Positions 29,124 through 39,581 of a stretch of DNA of 64,000 nt are shown piece by piece. The stretch spans positions 251,529 through 315,528 of the forward strand of contig BOKP01000001.1 of the NCBI GenBank assembly GCA_016861045.1. Reading direction: 5' to 3'. Position 1 is the stretch's first letter. Each line of letters opens with the position of its first letter. The notes under the pieces are model-generated. The model was not told the origin of the DNA. It ran no database searches and saw only the letters and a program-made list of their open reading frames with translations. Source of the DNA: Actinomycetes bacterium (lineage in GTDB: Bacteria > Actinomycetota > Thermoleophilia > Solirubrobacterales > 70-9). The position numbers and the translations under genes are program-made.

Positions 29124-31132
29124 CAGGACGCCGCCAGGAGGAAGTAGAGCCCGAGGCCGGCGAGGCCGGCGACGACGAGCAGCGCGTAGAAGCGGACGAA
29201 GCCGGACTGGGCGGTGCGGACGACCGTCCCGAGCCCGCCGACGCCGTCGCCGGCGCCGCGGACGATGCCGTCGACGACGACGCGCTCGAAGGTGCCGGAC
29301 GCGAACCGCCCGCAGGCGATCACCGGCCGGTAGGCGAGGGCGTTCAGCAGCTCGTCGAAGTACCAGCGGTTGAAGAGGAAGTCGTGCAGGCGGCGGAAGC
29401 GGTCGCGGAGCCGCAGGGTCGATCCCGGGGCGACCATGTAGAGGTAGAAGGCCGCGCCGATCCCGAGCAGCGAGCAGAGCCCGCCGACGGCCATGCCGAT
29501 GTAGGCGTCGGTGGTCGAGACGTGGACCGTGGCGGCGATCGGGGACGCCTCGAAGACCGGCTCGAGGAAGCTCTCGAGGACGTGGGTTACCCCGGGGATC
29601 TGGATCAGCCCGCCGAACAGGGCGCCGAAGGCGAGGACCGCCATCGCGACCTTCATCGGCCATTCGCGCTCGGCGATGTGGTGGTCGGGGCCGGGGAAGC
29701 CGACGTCGGTGTCCTCGACCTCGCCGGTCGCCGGGTTGACGGGCTCCGCGTGGGCGAGGTGGCCGCCCTCGAGCTCCTTCGCCTCCTCGCAGGGCTCGCC
29801 GTAGACGACGCGGAAGACGATCCGGAACGAGTAGAAGGCGGTCAGGATCGCGCCGATGTAGCCGCCGACCGCGAAGATCCAGTACATGCCGCCGCGGGTC
29901 GCGGCGAAGGCGAGGATCTCGTCCTTGCTGAAGAAGCCGGATGTGCCGGGGAAGCCGGCGAGCGCGAGGGCGCCGACGATCAGCGCCCCGCAGGTGAACG
30001 GCATCGCGCGCCGGAAGCCGCGCATCCGGTCGATGTCCTGGATCGCCGCCATCGCCGCGATGATCGAGCCGGCCGCCATGAACAGGAGCGCCTTGAAGAA
30101 CGCGTGGGTCATCAGGTGGAAGAGGCCGGCGCTGTAGGCGCCGATCGAGACGCCGACGATCATGTAGCCGATCTGGCTCATCGTCGAGAAGGCGATGATC
30201 CGCTTCAGGTCGGTGACGACGAGCGCGATCGTCGCCGCCATCAGCAGCGTGAACAGGCCGATGAAGGCGGCGACGTCGGCGGCGGTCGGGGCGAGGTCGA
30301 AGAGGGGGTAGGAGCGGGCGATCAGGTAGACGCCGGCGGTGACCATCGTCGCCGCGTGGATCAGCGCGCTGACCGGGGTCGGGCCCTCCATCGCGTCGGC
30401 GAGCCAGGTGTGAAGCGGCGCCTGCGCGGACTTGGCGATCGCCCCGACGATCAGCAGCAGGCAGATCGCGACCACCGTCCACTCGTTCGCGGTGAAGGCC
30501 TCGGGGGCGAGCTCGAAGACCGCGCCGTAGTCGGTCACGCCGAGCTCCTTGATCAGGAGGATCGCCGCGAAGACGAGCCCGATGTCGCCGATCACGTTGA
30601 TCACGAACGCCTTCATGCCGGCGTCGGTCGCCGTCCGCCGCCGGTACCAGAAGCTGATCAGGGCGTAGGAGGCGAAGCCGACGAACGCCCAGCCGACGAT
30701 CAGCAGCACGTAGTTGCCGGCGAGGACCAGGAGCAGCATCGAGAAGACGAAGAAGTTGAGGAAGGAGAAGAAGCGGCGGTAGCCGCGGTCGCTGCCCATG
30801 TAGGCGACCGAGTAGAGGTGGATCAGGGCCGAGACGCCGGTGACGACGAGTGCCATGAAGACCGACAGCGGGTCGACGAGGATCCCGAGGTCGAAGGGGA
30901 TCCCGGCGGCGCCGGCGTAGTCGTAGAGGGTGCTCGCGATCTCGCGCTGGTCGGCCGGCCGGTCGAGCAGCCCGAGCAGGGCGCCGACCGAGCAGGCGAA
31001 GGCGAGGGCGATCGCCAGTGTCCCGATCCACCCGGCGGCCTTCGCCGAGAGGACGCGGTAGAGCAGCGCGATCAGCAGCGACCCGGCGAGCGGGAACGCG
31101 AGGACGAGCCAACCCCAGGTGCTGATGCTCAC
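29123..31132 (-). CDS. nuoL: NADH-quinone oxidoreductase subunit L
   Basis: 669 residues with 16 or so membrane segments. Conserved core: DPLSVFMALVVTGVSALIHLYSVAYM (~60), AKSAQAPLHTWLADAMEGPTPVSALIHAATMVTAGVYLIARSYP (~230-275), the lysine-bearing discontinuous helix region, and GFPGTSGFFSKDEIL (~410). The long lateral amphipathic helix region and final helix expected for NuoL lie in the last ~150 residues. It is the distal proton pump of complex I. The gap to nuoK (112 bases) is the only sizeable gap in the J-N unit and contains a hairpin. Confidence 0.96.
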   Translation of the reverse strand: MSISTWGWLVLAFPLAGSLLIALLYRVLSAKAAGWIGTLAIALAFACSVGALLGLLDRPADQREIASTLYDYAGAAGIPFDLGILVDPLSVFMALVVTGVSALIHLYSVAYMGSDRGYRRFFSFLNFFVFSMLLLVLAGNYVLLIVGWAFVGFASYALISFWYRRRTATDAGMKAFVINVIGDIGLVFAAILLIKELGVTDYGAVFELAPEAFTANEWTVVAICLLLIVGAIAKSAQAPLHTWLADAMEGPTPVSALIHAATMVTAGVYLIARSYPLFDLAPTAADVAAFIGLFTLLMAATIALVVTDLKRIIAFSTMSQIGYMIVGVSIGAYSAGLFHLMTHAFFKALLFMAAGSIIAAMAAIQDIDRMRGFRRAMPFTCGALIVGALALAGFPGTSGFFSKDEILAFAATRGGMYWIFAVGGYIGAILTAFYSFRIVFRVVYGEPCEEAKELEGGHLAHAEPVNPATGEVEDTDVGFPGPDHHIAEREWPMKVAMAVLAFGALFGGLIQIPGVTHVLESFLEPVFEASPIAATVHVSTTDAYIGMAVGGLCSLLGIGAAFYLYMVAPGSTLRLRDRFRRLHDFLFNRWYFDELLNALAYRPVIACGRFASGTFERVVVDGIVRGAGDGVGGLGTVVRTAQSGFVRFYALLVVAGLAGLGLYFLLAAS

Positions 31133-31185
31133 GGGGACCCCGCCCGCCGCTGACGAGCCTCCGAGCCGCGGCCCGGAGCAGGCGT

Positions 31186-31211
31186 GGCCTCACCACCGCG
31201 GCGGTGAGGCC
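31186..31211 (-). other. Intercistronic hairpin between nuoK and nuoL
   Basis: GGCCTCACC (31186-31194) and GGTGAGGCC (31203-31211) form a perfect 9-base stem with an 8-base loop, inside the 112-base gap. It may act as an RNA-processing or attenuation element that adjusts the level of the large subunits L-M-N relative to J-K. No U-tract. Confidence 0.4.
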
Positions 31212-31244
31212 GCGGCCCCGGCCTGCGGCCTGCGCCCTGCGCCC

Positions 31245-31544
31245 TCACCCGCGCAGCTCCCGGGCCTCGTCGACGTCGAGCGGGATCCGGCGCCGGTACA
31301 TGGCGACGATCAGGCCGAGGCCGACGACGACCTCGCAGGCGGCGACGACCATCACGATCATCGCGAAGACCTGGGCGTCGGCGTTGCCGAGGTTGCGGCC
31401 GAAGGCGAGCAGGGCGAGGTTTGCGCTGTTCAGCATCAGCTCGAGGCAGAGCAGGATCACCAGCGGGCTCCGCCGGACGAGGACCCCGCCGGCGCCGATC
31501 GCGAACAGCAGCGCGCTCAGGACCAGGTACCAGGTGGTGCCCAT
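31245..31544 (-). CDS. nuoK: NADH-quinone oxidoreductase subunit K
   Basis: 99 residues from ATG 31544, overlapping the nuoJ stop (ATGA). Three membrane helices; LLCLELMLNSANLALLAFG (~33-51) contains the conserved Glu of helix two, and MIVMVVAACEVVVGLGLIVAMYRRR (~65-90) contains the second conserved Glu. Length is standard. The frame extends much further upstream through nuoJ, but that is a shadow. Confidence 0.95.
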   Translation of the reverse strand: MGTTWYLVLSALLFAIGAGGVLVRRSPLVILLCLELMLNSANLALLAFGRNLGNADAQVFAMIVMVVAACEVVVGLGLIVAMYRRRIPLDVDEARELRG

Positions 31545-32074
31545 CAGGCGGCGCCCCCGCGATCGACCGGCGCCGGCCTGCGGGCCGCGAGCACGACCGC
31601 TCCGACCGCGGCGATGAGGAGCAGGAGCGACGCCGCCTCGAACGGGATCAGGAAGCGCTCGAGCAGCAGGCGCCCGACCGCCTCCGGCGAGCCGAAGCCC
31701 GCGGGGATCACCTCGCCCTCGTCGCCGAGCGACTTCAGGCCGGAGCCGAGCACGGCGATCGAGAGCTCGATGAAGAGCGCCGCGCCGATGAGCGGGGCGA
31801 GGATGCGCTGGCCCGGGATCGCGTCCCAGAGCGGCTCCTCGACGCCTCCGACATAGGCGGCGACGAACACGTAGAGGACCATGACCGCCCCGGCGTAGAC
31901 GACGACTTGGGCGGCGGCGACGAACTCGGCGTGCAGCAGCAGGAACAGCCCCGCGAGCGAGAACAGGTGCACGACGAGGGCGAGCACGCTGTAGAAGGGG
32001 TTGCGCAGGGCGATCACCGCGATCGCGCCCCCCAGCGCGCCGATCGCCCCGGCGAAGAATGCGACCTGCTCCAT
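31544..32074 (-). CDS. nuoJ: NADH-quinone oxidoreductase subunit J
   Basis: 176 residues, five membrane helices. NPFYSVLALVVHLFSLAGLFLLLHAEFVAAAQVVVYAGAVMVLYVFV (~25-72) includes the helix three pi-bulge region typical of NuoJ. First gene of the J-N transcript, with ATG 32074 facing the divergent esterase gene across about 110 bases, so this half of the complex has its own promoter. Confidence 0.95.
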   Translation of the reverse strand: MEQVAFFAGAIGALGGAIAVIALRNPFYSVLALVVHLFSLAGLFLLLHAEFVAAAQVVVYAGAVMVLYVFVAAYVGGVEEPLWDAIPGQRILAPLIGAALFIELSIAVLGSGLKSLGDEGEVIPAGFGSPEAVGRLLLERFLIPFEAASLLLLIAAVGAVVLAARRPAPVDRGGAA

Positions 32075-32184
32075 TGCCGGGCATCCTAGGTAACTGCGCG
32101 ACTTGCAGCCCTCTGGGCCGCGCGGCCGCGCCGGCCGACGGGATCACGCCCCGGCGGCCCTCACCGGGCATAGAGTCCCCGGTG

Positions 32185-33114
32185 ATGGAAACGCTGATGC
32201 GGGCCGCCTCCAGGATCACGCTGCGGCTGCTCTTCCGGCCGGTGATCGGCTCGCGGCTGCCGATCGGGTTCCAGCGCCGGTGGGCCGCGGCGCTGACCCG
32301 GATCGCCGGCGGGCCGAGAGGGGTCGAGCGCAGCGAGATCTGGGCCGGCGAGCTTGCGATGAAGCGGCTGCGCCGGGCCGACGCCGGGGTCGGGCCGGTC
32401 GATCCGTCGGGCCGCGAGGCCGTCCTCTACCTGCACGGCGGCGGGTTCGAGATCGGCGGCGGCGAGATGTACGTCGGGTTCGCCTCAAGGATCGCGGCGA
32501 TCACGGGGGCCGACGTCTACCTCCCCGACTACCGCCTCGCGCCCGAGCACACCCAGCCCGCTCCCACAGACGACGCCTTCGCTGCCTACCGCGCGGTGCT
32601 CGAGCTCGGGCACGACCCCGGGCGGACGGCGGTCGTCGGCGACTCCGCCGGCGGCGGCATCGCGGTCTCGACGGTCCGGACGCTGCGCGAGATGGGCCTC
32701 CCGGGACCGGCGGCGATGGTCCTGATCTCGCCCTGGCTCGACCTGTCGCTCTCGGGGGCGAGCGTCGGGCTGGTCGGCCGCCGCGATCCGATGCTGCGGC
32801 GCGAATGGCTCGAGCGCGCCGCCCGCGGCCACGCCGCCGGCCTCCACCTCGACGACCCCCGCGTGTCTCCCCTGTTCGCCGACCTGCGAACGCTGCCGCC
32901 GACGCTCGTCCAGGTCGGCACCGACGAGATCCTGCTCGATGACTCGACCCGCTTCGCCGAGCGCGCCTACGCGGCCGGCGTCGAGGTCGAGCTGCAGCGC
33001 TTCGACGGCCTCTTCCACGACTTCCAGGTGTTCGCGCGGCTGCTGCCGACCGCCCGGGGCGCTCTCGACGACATCGCCTCCTTCCTGCGCCGGCGCCTGG
33101 CCGCCGGCGGTTGA
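32185..33114 (+). CDS. Alpha/beta-hydrolase, hormone-sensitive-lipase (family IV) esterase
   Basis: 309 residues from ATG 32185; GTG 32182 immediately before it is equally possible. The oxyanion motif is LYLHGGGFEIGGG (~77), the nucleophile elbow VVGDSAGGGIAV (~152), the acid DEILLDDSTRF (~250) and the His GLFHDFQVF (~280). Family IV esterases cleave short- to medium-chain acyl esters in the cytoplasm. It is the first gene of the plus-strand block that separates the two nuo halves. The 147 bases after it lead to the peptide transporter. Confidence 0.88.
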   Translation: METLMRAASRITLRLLFRPVIGSRLPIGFQRRWAAALTRIAGGPRGVERSEIWAGELAMKRLRRADAGVGPVDPSGREAVLYLHGGGFEIGGGEMYVGFASRIAAITGADVYLPDYRLAPEHTQPAPTDDAFAAYRAVLELGHDPGRTAVVGDSAGGGIAVSTVRTLREMGLPGPAAMVLISPWLDLSLSGASVGLVGRRDPMLRREWLERAARGHAAGLHLDDPRVSPLFADLRTLPPTLVQVGTDEILLDDSTRFAERAYAAGVEVELQRFDGLFHDFQVFARLLPTARGALDDIASFLRRRLAAGG

Positions 33115-33261
33115 GCTCCGGCGGCCGCCGCCGGGTGGACAGGGGTATGAGCCGGCCGGGCCGGGACGCCGACCCGTCCGCTCCGGCGCGCTACTGTGGG
33201 GCCGCCCGCAGGGAGGCCGCGAAGGCACGGCTCCGGGCCCGTCCAACCCGATTGGGGCAGA

Positions 33262-34275
33262 TTGGAAGCCAGCCAATTCCGTGAGGAGAGGGAAGCGCCG
33301 GTCGGTGGCTCCGCGGAGCTCGTCGGCTCCGACTTCGTCGTCCCGCTGAGATCGCCGTGGCGGCTCTTCTGGGACCGGTTCCGGGAGGACCGCCTCGCGC
33401 TGCTCTCGCTCGCCTTCATCGGCCTGCTCGTCCTCGTCGCGATCCTCGCCCCGGCGATCGTCTCGATCCTCGGCGCTCCCGACCCGAACGCTCGTGACAC
33501 CGCCGCCCTCGACCCGCTGTTCGCGACGCCGACCGGGCCGTCCGCCGACCACTGGTTCGGGATCGACCAGCTCGGACGCGACGTCTTCAGCCGCACCGTC
33601 TACGGCGCCCGCGTGTCGCTGGTCGTGGCCTTCGCCGCGACCGCGCTCGCGACCGTCTTCGGCGTCGTCGCCGGGCTGCTCGCCGGCTACTACCGGGGTT
33701 GGACCGACACCGTGATCTCGCGCTTCGTCGACGTCCTGCTCGCGATCCCCTACCTGCTGCTCGCCACCGGGCTCGCTGCCGCCTGCACCCTCGGGCAGAC
33801 CAGCGGCGGGGGCGGGGCCGGATGCCTCGGCGGGCTGATCGAGCCCGGGCTCGGCGTCGTCATCTTCGTCATCGCGTTCACGAGCTGGACCTACATGGCT
33901 CGGATCGTCCGCGGCCAGGTGCTGTCGCTGCGCGAGAAGGAGTTCGTCGAGGCGGCGCGCTCGATGGGCGCCTCCGACATGCGGATCGTGTTCCGCGAGC
34001 TGTTGCCGAACCTGACCGCCCCGATCATCGTCTACGCCTCGATCCTGATCCCCCAGGTGATCCTCTACGAGGCAGCCCTCTCGTTCCTCGGCGTCGGGGT
34101 CGGCTCCGACACGCCGAGCTGGGGCCAGATGATCTCCGAGGCGACCCCGGTCTTCGCCGACGCCTGGTGGTACATGCTGTTCCCCGGCCTCGCGCTCGTC
34201 TTCACGGTCCTCGCCTTCAACTTCGTCGGCGACGCGATGCAGGATGCCCTCAACCCGCGGAAGCGTCGGAGCTGA
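33262..34275 (+). CDS. Peptide/nickel-type ABC transporter permease, DppC type
   Basis: 337 residues if started at TTG 33262, which has GGGG a few bases upstream; GTG 33196 would add 22 residues. The first helix LLSLAFIGLLVLVAILAPAIV is preceded by the typical WRLFWDRFREDRLAL amphipathic stretch. HWFGIDQLGRDVFSRTVYGARVSL (~95) and the EAA loop EFVEAARSMGASDMRIVFRELLPNL (~235) are diagnostic of OppC/DppC. The transporter order is C, binding protein, B, D, F, which is not the usual A-B-C-D-F. A -10-like TACTGT lies at 33192-33197. Confidence 0.9.
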   Translation: MEASQFREEREAPVGGSAELVGSDFVVPLRSPWRLFWDRFREDRLALLSLAFIGLLVLVAILAPAIVSILGAPDPNARDTAALDPLFATPTGPSADHWFGIDQLGRDVFSRTVYGARVSLVVAFAATALATVFGVVAGLLAGYYRGWTDTVISRFVDVLLAIPYLLLATGLAAACTLGQTSGGGGAGCLGGLIEPGLGVVIFVIAFTSWTYMARIVRGQVLSLREKEFVEAARSMGASDMRIVFRELLPNLTAPIIVYASILIPQVILYEAALSFLGVGVGSDTPSWGQMISEATPVFADAWWYMLFPGLALVFTVLAFNFVGDAMQDALNPRKRRS

Positions 34276-34296
34276 TCGGGAGACTCGATGAAGCAG

Positions 34297-34356
34297 GAGA
34301 CGAAGGAGCCCATCTTGACCGAGACGAACGAGCCCACATCGACCGAGACGAACCCG
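34297..34356 (+). repeat. 24-base tandem repeat before the binding-protein gene
   Basis: Two and a half copies of a 24-base unit beginning GAGACGAA start at 34297, 34321 and 34345. In the frame of the binding protein it reads ETKEPILT / ETNEPTST / ETNPSRSK. It lies upstream of the preferred start at 34378 and downstream of an in-frame ATG (34288) with its own GGGAG. Confidence 0.6.
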
Positions 34357-34377
34357 TCGAGATCGAAAGGAACGACG

Positions 34378-36246
34378 ATGCGAGAGAAGGCCCTGATGGC
34401 CCTGACCTGCGGGGCGCTGCTGGTTGCGGCGCCGGTCCTCGCCGCCTGCGGCGGCGGGGACGGCACGAGCTCGGGCAGCGACGCGGCGAAGGCCCGGTAC
34501 GCGGCGCCGACCGAGGCCCCGTCCGACGCCCGGACCGGCGGCGAGCTGACCGTGATCGCGGCATCAGACGTCGACTACATCGACCCCGGCGCGGCCTATT
34601 ACCAGTTCACCTACATGATCACCTCGGCCACGCTCTCGCAGCTCGAGGGCTACGCGCCGGCCGACGTCGAGCACGCGACGCCGCAGCTGGCGACCGAGCC
34701 GCCGACCGTCTCCGACGACGGCAAGACGATCACCTACACGATCCACGACGACGTCGAGTACTCGCCGCCGGTGAGCCGGACGGTCACCTCCGACGACGTC
34801 AAGTACGCGATCGAGCGCTCGCTGTTGCCGGGCGTCCCGAACGGCTACGTCCAGACCTACCTGGCCGGCGTCGAGGGGATCGACAAGGCGATCGAGGAGG
34901 CCCAGGACGACCCGACAGGCGGCGCTCCCGACATCAGCGGGATAACGACGCCGGACGACACGACGCTCGAGATCAAGCTCGAGAACACGACCTCGATCGG
35001 CGTGATCGGCGCCCTGACCCTCCCGGTCAGCGCTCCGGTGCCGGAGGAGTACGCGAAGCAGTACGACGCCGAGAACCCCTCGACGTACGGTGAGCACCAG
35101 GTCGCGACCGGCCCGTACATGATCCAGAACGCCTGCGTCGACGACAGCGGCGAGGTGGTCGATCCGAAGTGCGACGGCGAGCTGACCGGCTACACGCCGA
35201 ACAAGGAGATCCACCTGGTCCGCAACCCGAACTGGGGCGGCGAGGCCGGATCGCCGCCCGATTGGGACTTCCGTCCCGCCTACCTCGACCAGATCACGAT
35301 CCAGGAGGGCTTCGCCGACACGGTGTCGGCCTCGAAGAAGGTGCTCGACGGAAGCGGCCTCGTGAACGGCGACTTCACGACCCCGCCGAGCGCGATCAAG
35401 CAGGCGGCGACGAGCGGCGAGGAGGGCCAGCTCACGCTGACCCCGAGCGGCGGCAACCGCTACGTGGCGCTGAACACGTCGCGGCCGCCCTTCGACGACG
35501 TCAACGTCCGCAAGGCGGTCGTCGCCAACGCCAACCGGACCGACCTGCGGAACACCCGCGGCGGCGAGCTGACCGGTCCGGTCGCAAGCCACTACCTGCC
35601 GCCGGAGTTCCCCGGGTTCGAGCAGGCCGGCGGGCTCGAGGGCCCCGACCTCGACTTCATGGCGAACCCGGACGGCGATCCCGAGCTGGCCGCGGAGTAC
35701 ATGAAGAAGGCCGGGTTCTCGAGCGGGAAGTGCGAGGGCTCGGAGTGCGAGATCACGATGGTCGGCGATGACTCGCCGCCGGGCTCGGACACCGCGGCGG
35801 TCGTCAAGGACCAGCTCGAGCAGCTCGGCTTCGAGGTCAACTTCCAGAAGGTGACCCACGACATCATGTACACGAAGTTCTGCAGCACCCCGTCGAACGC
35901 GCCCGAGGTGTGTCCGAACGTGGGTTGGCTGAAGGACTTCAACGACGGGCAGTCGATGCTCGATCCGACGTTCAACGGGCAGAACGTGATCCCGGAGAAC
36001 AACTCCAACTGGCCGCAGCTGGACGATCCGAAGATCAACGAGGCGATCGACGCCGCCACGTTGATCGACGATCCCGAGGAGCGGGCCCGGGCATGGGGCG
36101 ACGTCGATCGGATGATCACCGAGGTGGCGCCCGCGATCCCCTACATCTGGGACGACCAGGCGAACATCCAGTCGGCCGACGTCGCCGGCGTGATCAACAA
36201 GTTCAACGCCAACTGGGACCTGGCGTTCACCTCGTTGAAGCCGTGA
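34378..36246 (+). CDS. Peptide-type ABC transporter substrate-binding lipoprotein (SBP family 5)
   Basis: 622 residues from ATG 34378, chosen because it gives a clean lipoprotein signal (MREKALMALTCGALLVAAPVLAAC, lipobox Cys ~24) and has AAAGGA 7 bases upstream. An in-frame ATG at 34288 has a good GGGAG but would put 30 hydrophilic residues before the signal. Family 5 features: GGELTVIAASDVDYIDPG, PPTVSDDGKTITYTIHDDVEYSPP, the block GNRYVALNTSRPPFDDVNVRKAVVANANR, and a long second lobe ending NKFNANWDLAFTSLKP. It binds peptides or other solutes for the surrounding permeases. Confidence 0.9.
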   Translation: MREKALMALTCGALLVAAPVLAACGGGDGTSSGSDAAKARYAAPTEAPSDARTGGELTVIAASDVDYIDPGAAYYQFTYMITSATLSQLEGYAPADVEHATPQLATEPPTVSDDGKTITYTIHDDVEYSPPVSRTVTSDDVKYAIERSLLPGVPNGYVQTYLAGVEGIDKAIEEAQDDPTGGAPDISGITTPDDTTLEIKLENTTSIGVIGALTLPVSAPVPEEYAKQYDAENPSTYGEHQVATGPYMIQNACVDDSGEVVDPKCDGELTGYTPNKEIHLVRNPNWGGEAGSPPDWDFRPAYLDQITIQEGFADTVSASKKVLDGSGLVNGDFTTPPSAIKQAATSGEEGQLTLTPSGGNRYVALNTSRPPFDDVNVRKAVVANANRTDLRNTRGGELTGPVASHYLPPEFPGFEQAGGLEGPDLDFMANPDGDPELAAEYMKKAGFSSGKCEGSECEITMVGDDSPPGSDTAAVVKDQLEQLGFEVNFQKVTHDIMYTKFCSTPSNAPEVCPNVGWLKDFNDGQSMLDPTFNGQNVIPENNSNWPQLDDPKINEAIDAATLIDDPEERARAWGDVDRMITEVAPAIPYIWDDQANIQSADVAGVINKFNANWDLAFTSLKP

Positions 36247-36270
36247 CCGCCGGCGCACTGAGCGGCTGAA

Positions 36271-36306
36271 GGGCAGGGGGCCCGCCCGCGGGCGGGCCCC
36301 CTGCCC
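36271..36306 (+). terminator. 36-base perfect palindrome between binding-protein and permease genes
   Basis: GGGCAGGGGGCCCGCCCG (36271-36288) is followed at once by its exact complement, giving 18 uninterrupted GC-rich pairs. It lies 25 bases after the binding-protein stop and 37 bases before the next start. It is probably an attenuator or 3'-protecting hairpin that keeps binding protein above the membrane components. Confidence 0.6.
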
Positions 36307-36343
36307 CGACCGAACGCACCACCGACCAGACCCGAACCCGCAG

Positions 36344-37335
<992 letters not shown>

Positions 37336-37339
<4 letters not shown>

Positions 37340-38382
37340 GCGCGCCGCTGCTCGAGATCGACGACCTGCGGGTCCACTTCTCGACCGACGAAGGCGTCGT
37401 CAGGGCGGTCGACGGGGTCTCGCTCGAGATCGCGGAGGGTGAGATGCTGGGGATCGTCGGCGAGTCCGGCTCCGGCAAGTCGGTCGCGAGCCTGACGGTC
37501 CTCGGCCTCACCCGGGCCGCGAACGCGGAGATCACCGGCCAGATCAGCTTCGAGGGACAGGACCTGACCGCGATGGACGACGAAGGGCTGCGGCGGATCC
37601 GCGGCAACGGGATCGCGATGATCTTCCAGGACCCGCTCTCGGCGCTTCATCCGTTCTACCGGGTGGGCAACCAGCTCGTCGAGGCGATCCAGGTCCACCG
37701 GGACGTCGGCGACGCCGACGCCCGCGCCCGCGCCGTCGAGCTGCTGGAGCTGGTCGGGATCCCCGATCCCGGGCGGCGGATGGGCGAGTACCCGCACGAG
37801 CTCTCGGGCGGCATGCGGCAGCGGGTGATGATCGCGATGGCGCTCACCAACGACCCGAGGCTGCTGATCGCCGACGAGCCGACCACGGCCCTCGACGTGA
37901 CGACCCAGGCGCAGATCCTGCGCCTGATCGAGCGCCTCCGTCGGGAGCTCGGGATGGCGGTGATCATGATCACCCACGACCTCGGCGTGATCGCCGAGGT
38001 CGCCGACCGGGTGATGGTCATGTACGCCGGCGAGGCGGTCGAGGCGGGGACCCTGGAGCAGATCTTCTACGACCCCCAGCATCCCTACACGTGGGGATTG
38101 CTCGGGTCGCTGACGCGGGTCGACCAGCCGCGGCTCGCCCGGCTCGCCCAGATCGCCGGCCAGCCGCCGTCGCTGATCAACCCGCCGGGCGGCTGCCACT
38201 TCCGCGACCGCTGCCCGCACGAGTTCGCCAAGTGCACCGAGCACCCCGATCTCGAGCGGCGCGGCGGCGACGCCGGCCACCGGGACCGCTGCTGGCTGGC
38301 GCCCGATCGCAAGCGCGAGGCCAGGGTGATCGCGAGCACCGGCGCGATCGGGCTCGAGGCGGCGAAGGAGCCGGCCTCATGA
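37336..38382 (+). CDS. Peptide-type ABC transporter ATPase, DppD type
   Basis: 348 residues from ATG 37336. Walker A GESGSGKSV (~42), signature LSGGMRQRVMIAMAL (~156), Walker B LLIADEPTTALD (~175), H-loop THDLGV (~212). The C-terminal oligopeptide-transporter extension with CHFRDRCPHEFAKC and a fourth Cys is the Fe-S/Cys motif seen in DppD/OppD. It overlaps both neighbours by four bases. Confidence 0.93.
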
Positions 38383-39416
38383 GCAGCCTCGCCGAGAGCG
38401 GTCCGGTCCCGGCCGGCGCCGGGGTCGGCGCCGAGGGCCCGATCCTCGTCGTCGAGCGACTCGTCAAGCACTTTCCGATCAAGGCGGGGATCCTGATCGA
38501 CCGCCAGATCGGCGCCGTGCGGGCGGTCGACGACGTCTCGTTCTCGGTCGACCGGGGCGAGACGCTCGGGCTCGTCGGGGAGTCGGGATGCGGCAAGTCG
38601 ACGCTGGCCCGCTCGATCCTGCAGCTGATCGCGCCGACCTCGGGCTCGGTCCGCTTCGAGGGCCGCGAGGTCGCCGGGCTCGGCCGGCGCGCGGCGCGGG
38701 AGCTGCGAGCCGACATGCAGATGGTCTTCCAGGACCCGTACGCGTCGCTGAACCCGCGCAAGCGGATCGCGCAGATCATCGGCGATCCGATGCTCCTCCA
38801 CGGCATCGTCGAGCGCGGCGAGGTCAAGGCGGTGGTCCAGGACCTGCTCGAGACGGTCGGGCTCAACCCCGAGCACTACAACCGCTTCCCGCACGAGTTC
38901 TCCGGCGGCCAGCGGCAGCGGATCGGGATCGCGCGGGCGCTCGGGCTGCGGCCGAAGCTGATCATCGCCGATGAGCCCGTCTCGGCCCTCGACGTCTCGA
39001 TCCAAGCCCAGATCATCAACCTGCTCGAGGACCTCCAGGAGGAGTACCGGCTCACTTACGTCTTCGTCGCCCATGACCTCTCCGTCGTCCGCCATGTCGC
39101 CGACCGGATCGCGGTCATGTACCTCGGCAAGATCGTCGAGATCGGCCCCGCCGAGGCCGTCTACGACACCCCGATCCATCCCTACACCGAGGCGCTGCTC
39201 TCCGCCGTCCCGATCCCCGACCCCCGCGCCAACGCCGCCCGCAGGCAGATCGTCCTCGAGGGCGACGTCCCCAGCCCCGCCGATCCCCCGGCCGGCTGCC
39301 GCTTCCACACCCGCTGCCCGCGCGCGACCGACGTCTGCTCGACCGGGGAGCCGCTTCTGATCGACCACGGCGGCGGCCACCACGCCGCCTGCCACCACCC
39401 GCTCGACAGGGCTTGA
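38379..39416 (+). CDS. Peptide-type ABC transporter ATPase, DppF type
   Basis: 345 residues from ATG 38379 (ATGA overlap). LVKHFPIKAGILIDRQIGAVRAVDDVSFSV is the DppF/OppF start. Walker A GESGCGKSTL (~66), signature FSGGQRQRIGIARAL (~174), Walker B LIIADEPVSALDVS (~195), H-loop VAHDLSVV. The C-terminal CRFHTRCPRATDVC Cys motif is intact. With DppD it forms the heterodimeric motor. It ends the five-gene transporter unit; a small hairpin follows the stop. Confidence 0.93.
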   Translation: MSSLAESGPVPAGAGVGAEGPILVVERLVKHFPIKAGILIDRQIGAVRAVDDVSFSVDRGETLGLVGESGCGKSTLARSILQLIAPTSGSVRFEGREVAGLGRRAARELRADMQMVFQDPYASLNPRKRIAQIIGDPMLLHGIVERGEVKAVVQDLLETVGLNPEHYNRFPHEFSGGQRQRIGIARALGLRPKLIIADEPVSALDVSIQAQIINLLEDLQEEYRLTYVFVAHDLSVVRHVADRIAVMYLGKIVEIGPAEAVYDTPIHPYTEALLSAVPIPDPRANAARRQIVLEGDVPSPADPPAGCRFHTRCPRATDVCSTGEPLLIDHGGGHHAACHHPLDRA

Positions 39417-39433
39417 GGGTCGATCCCTCGACC
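39415..39433 (+). terminator. Small hairpin at the end of the peptide-transporter operon
   Basis: GGTCGA (39418-39423) pairs with TCGACC (39428-39433) around TCCC; the alternative GAGGG/CCCTC fold starts inside the stop codon. A modest stem with no U-tract, placed immediately after the DppF gene. The rest of the 165-base gap before 39582 holds no gene I can support. Confidence 0.35.
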
Positions 39434-39581
39434 ATGATCTCGGCGCGATGCGAGCGTCTGCTTGGATTCGCCGGGCATCGCCATGCGGTGACCCGTCCCG
39501 GCGCGCGATTCACCACGACTCGGTGTCAGATCGGCAACGAAGGCCGTGCGGAGCTCCCGCCCGATTAGGCTTGCCTGGCCG

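Noticed and set aside
29384-31153. Long plus-strand frame opposite nuoL
   Set aside because: Acidic low-complexity shadow of a real membrane-protein gene with strong family matches.
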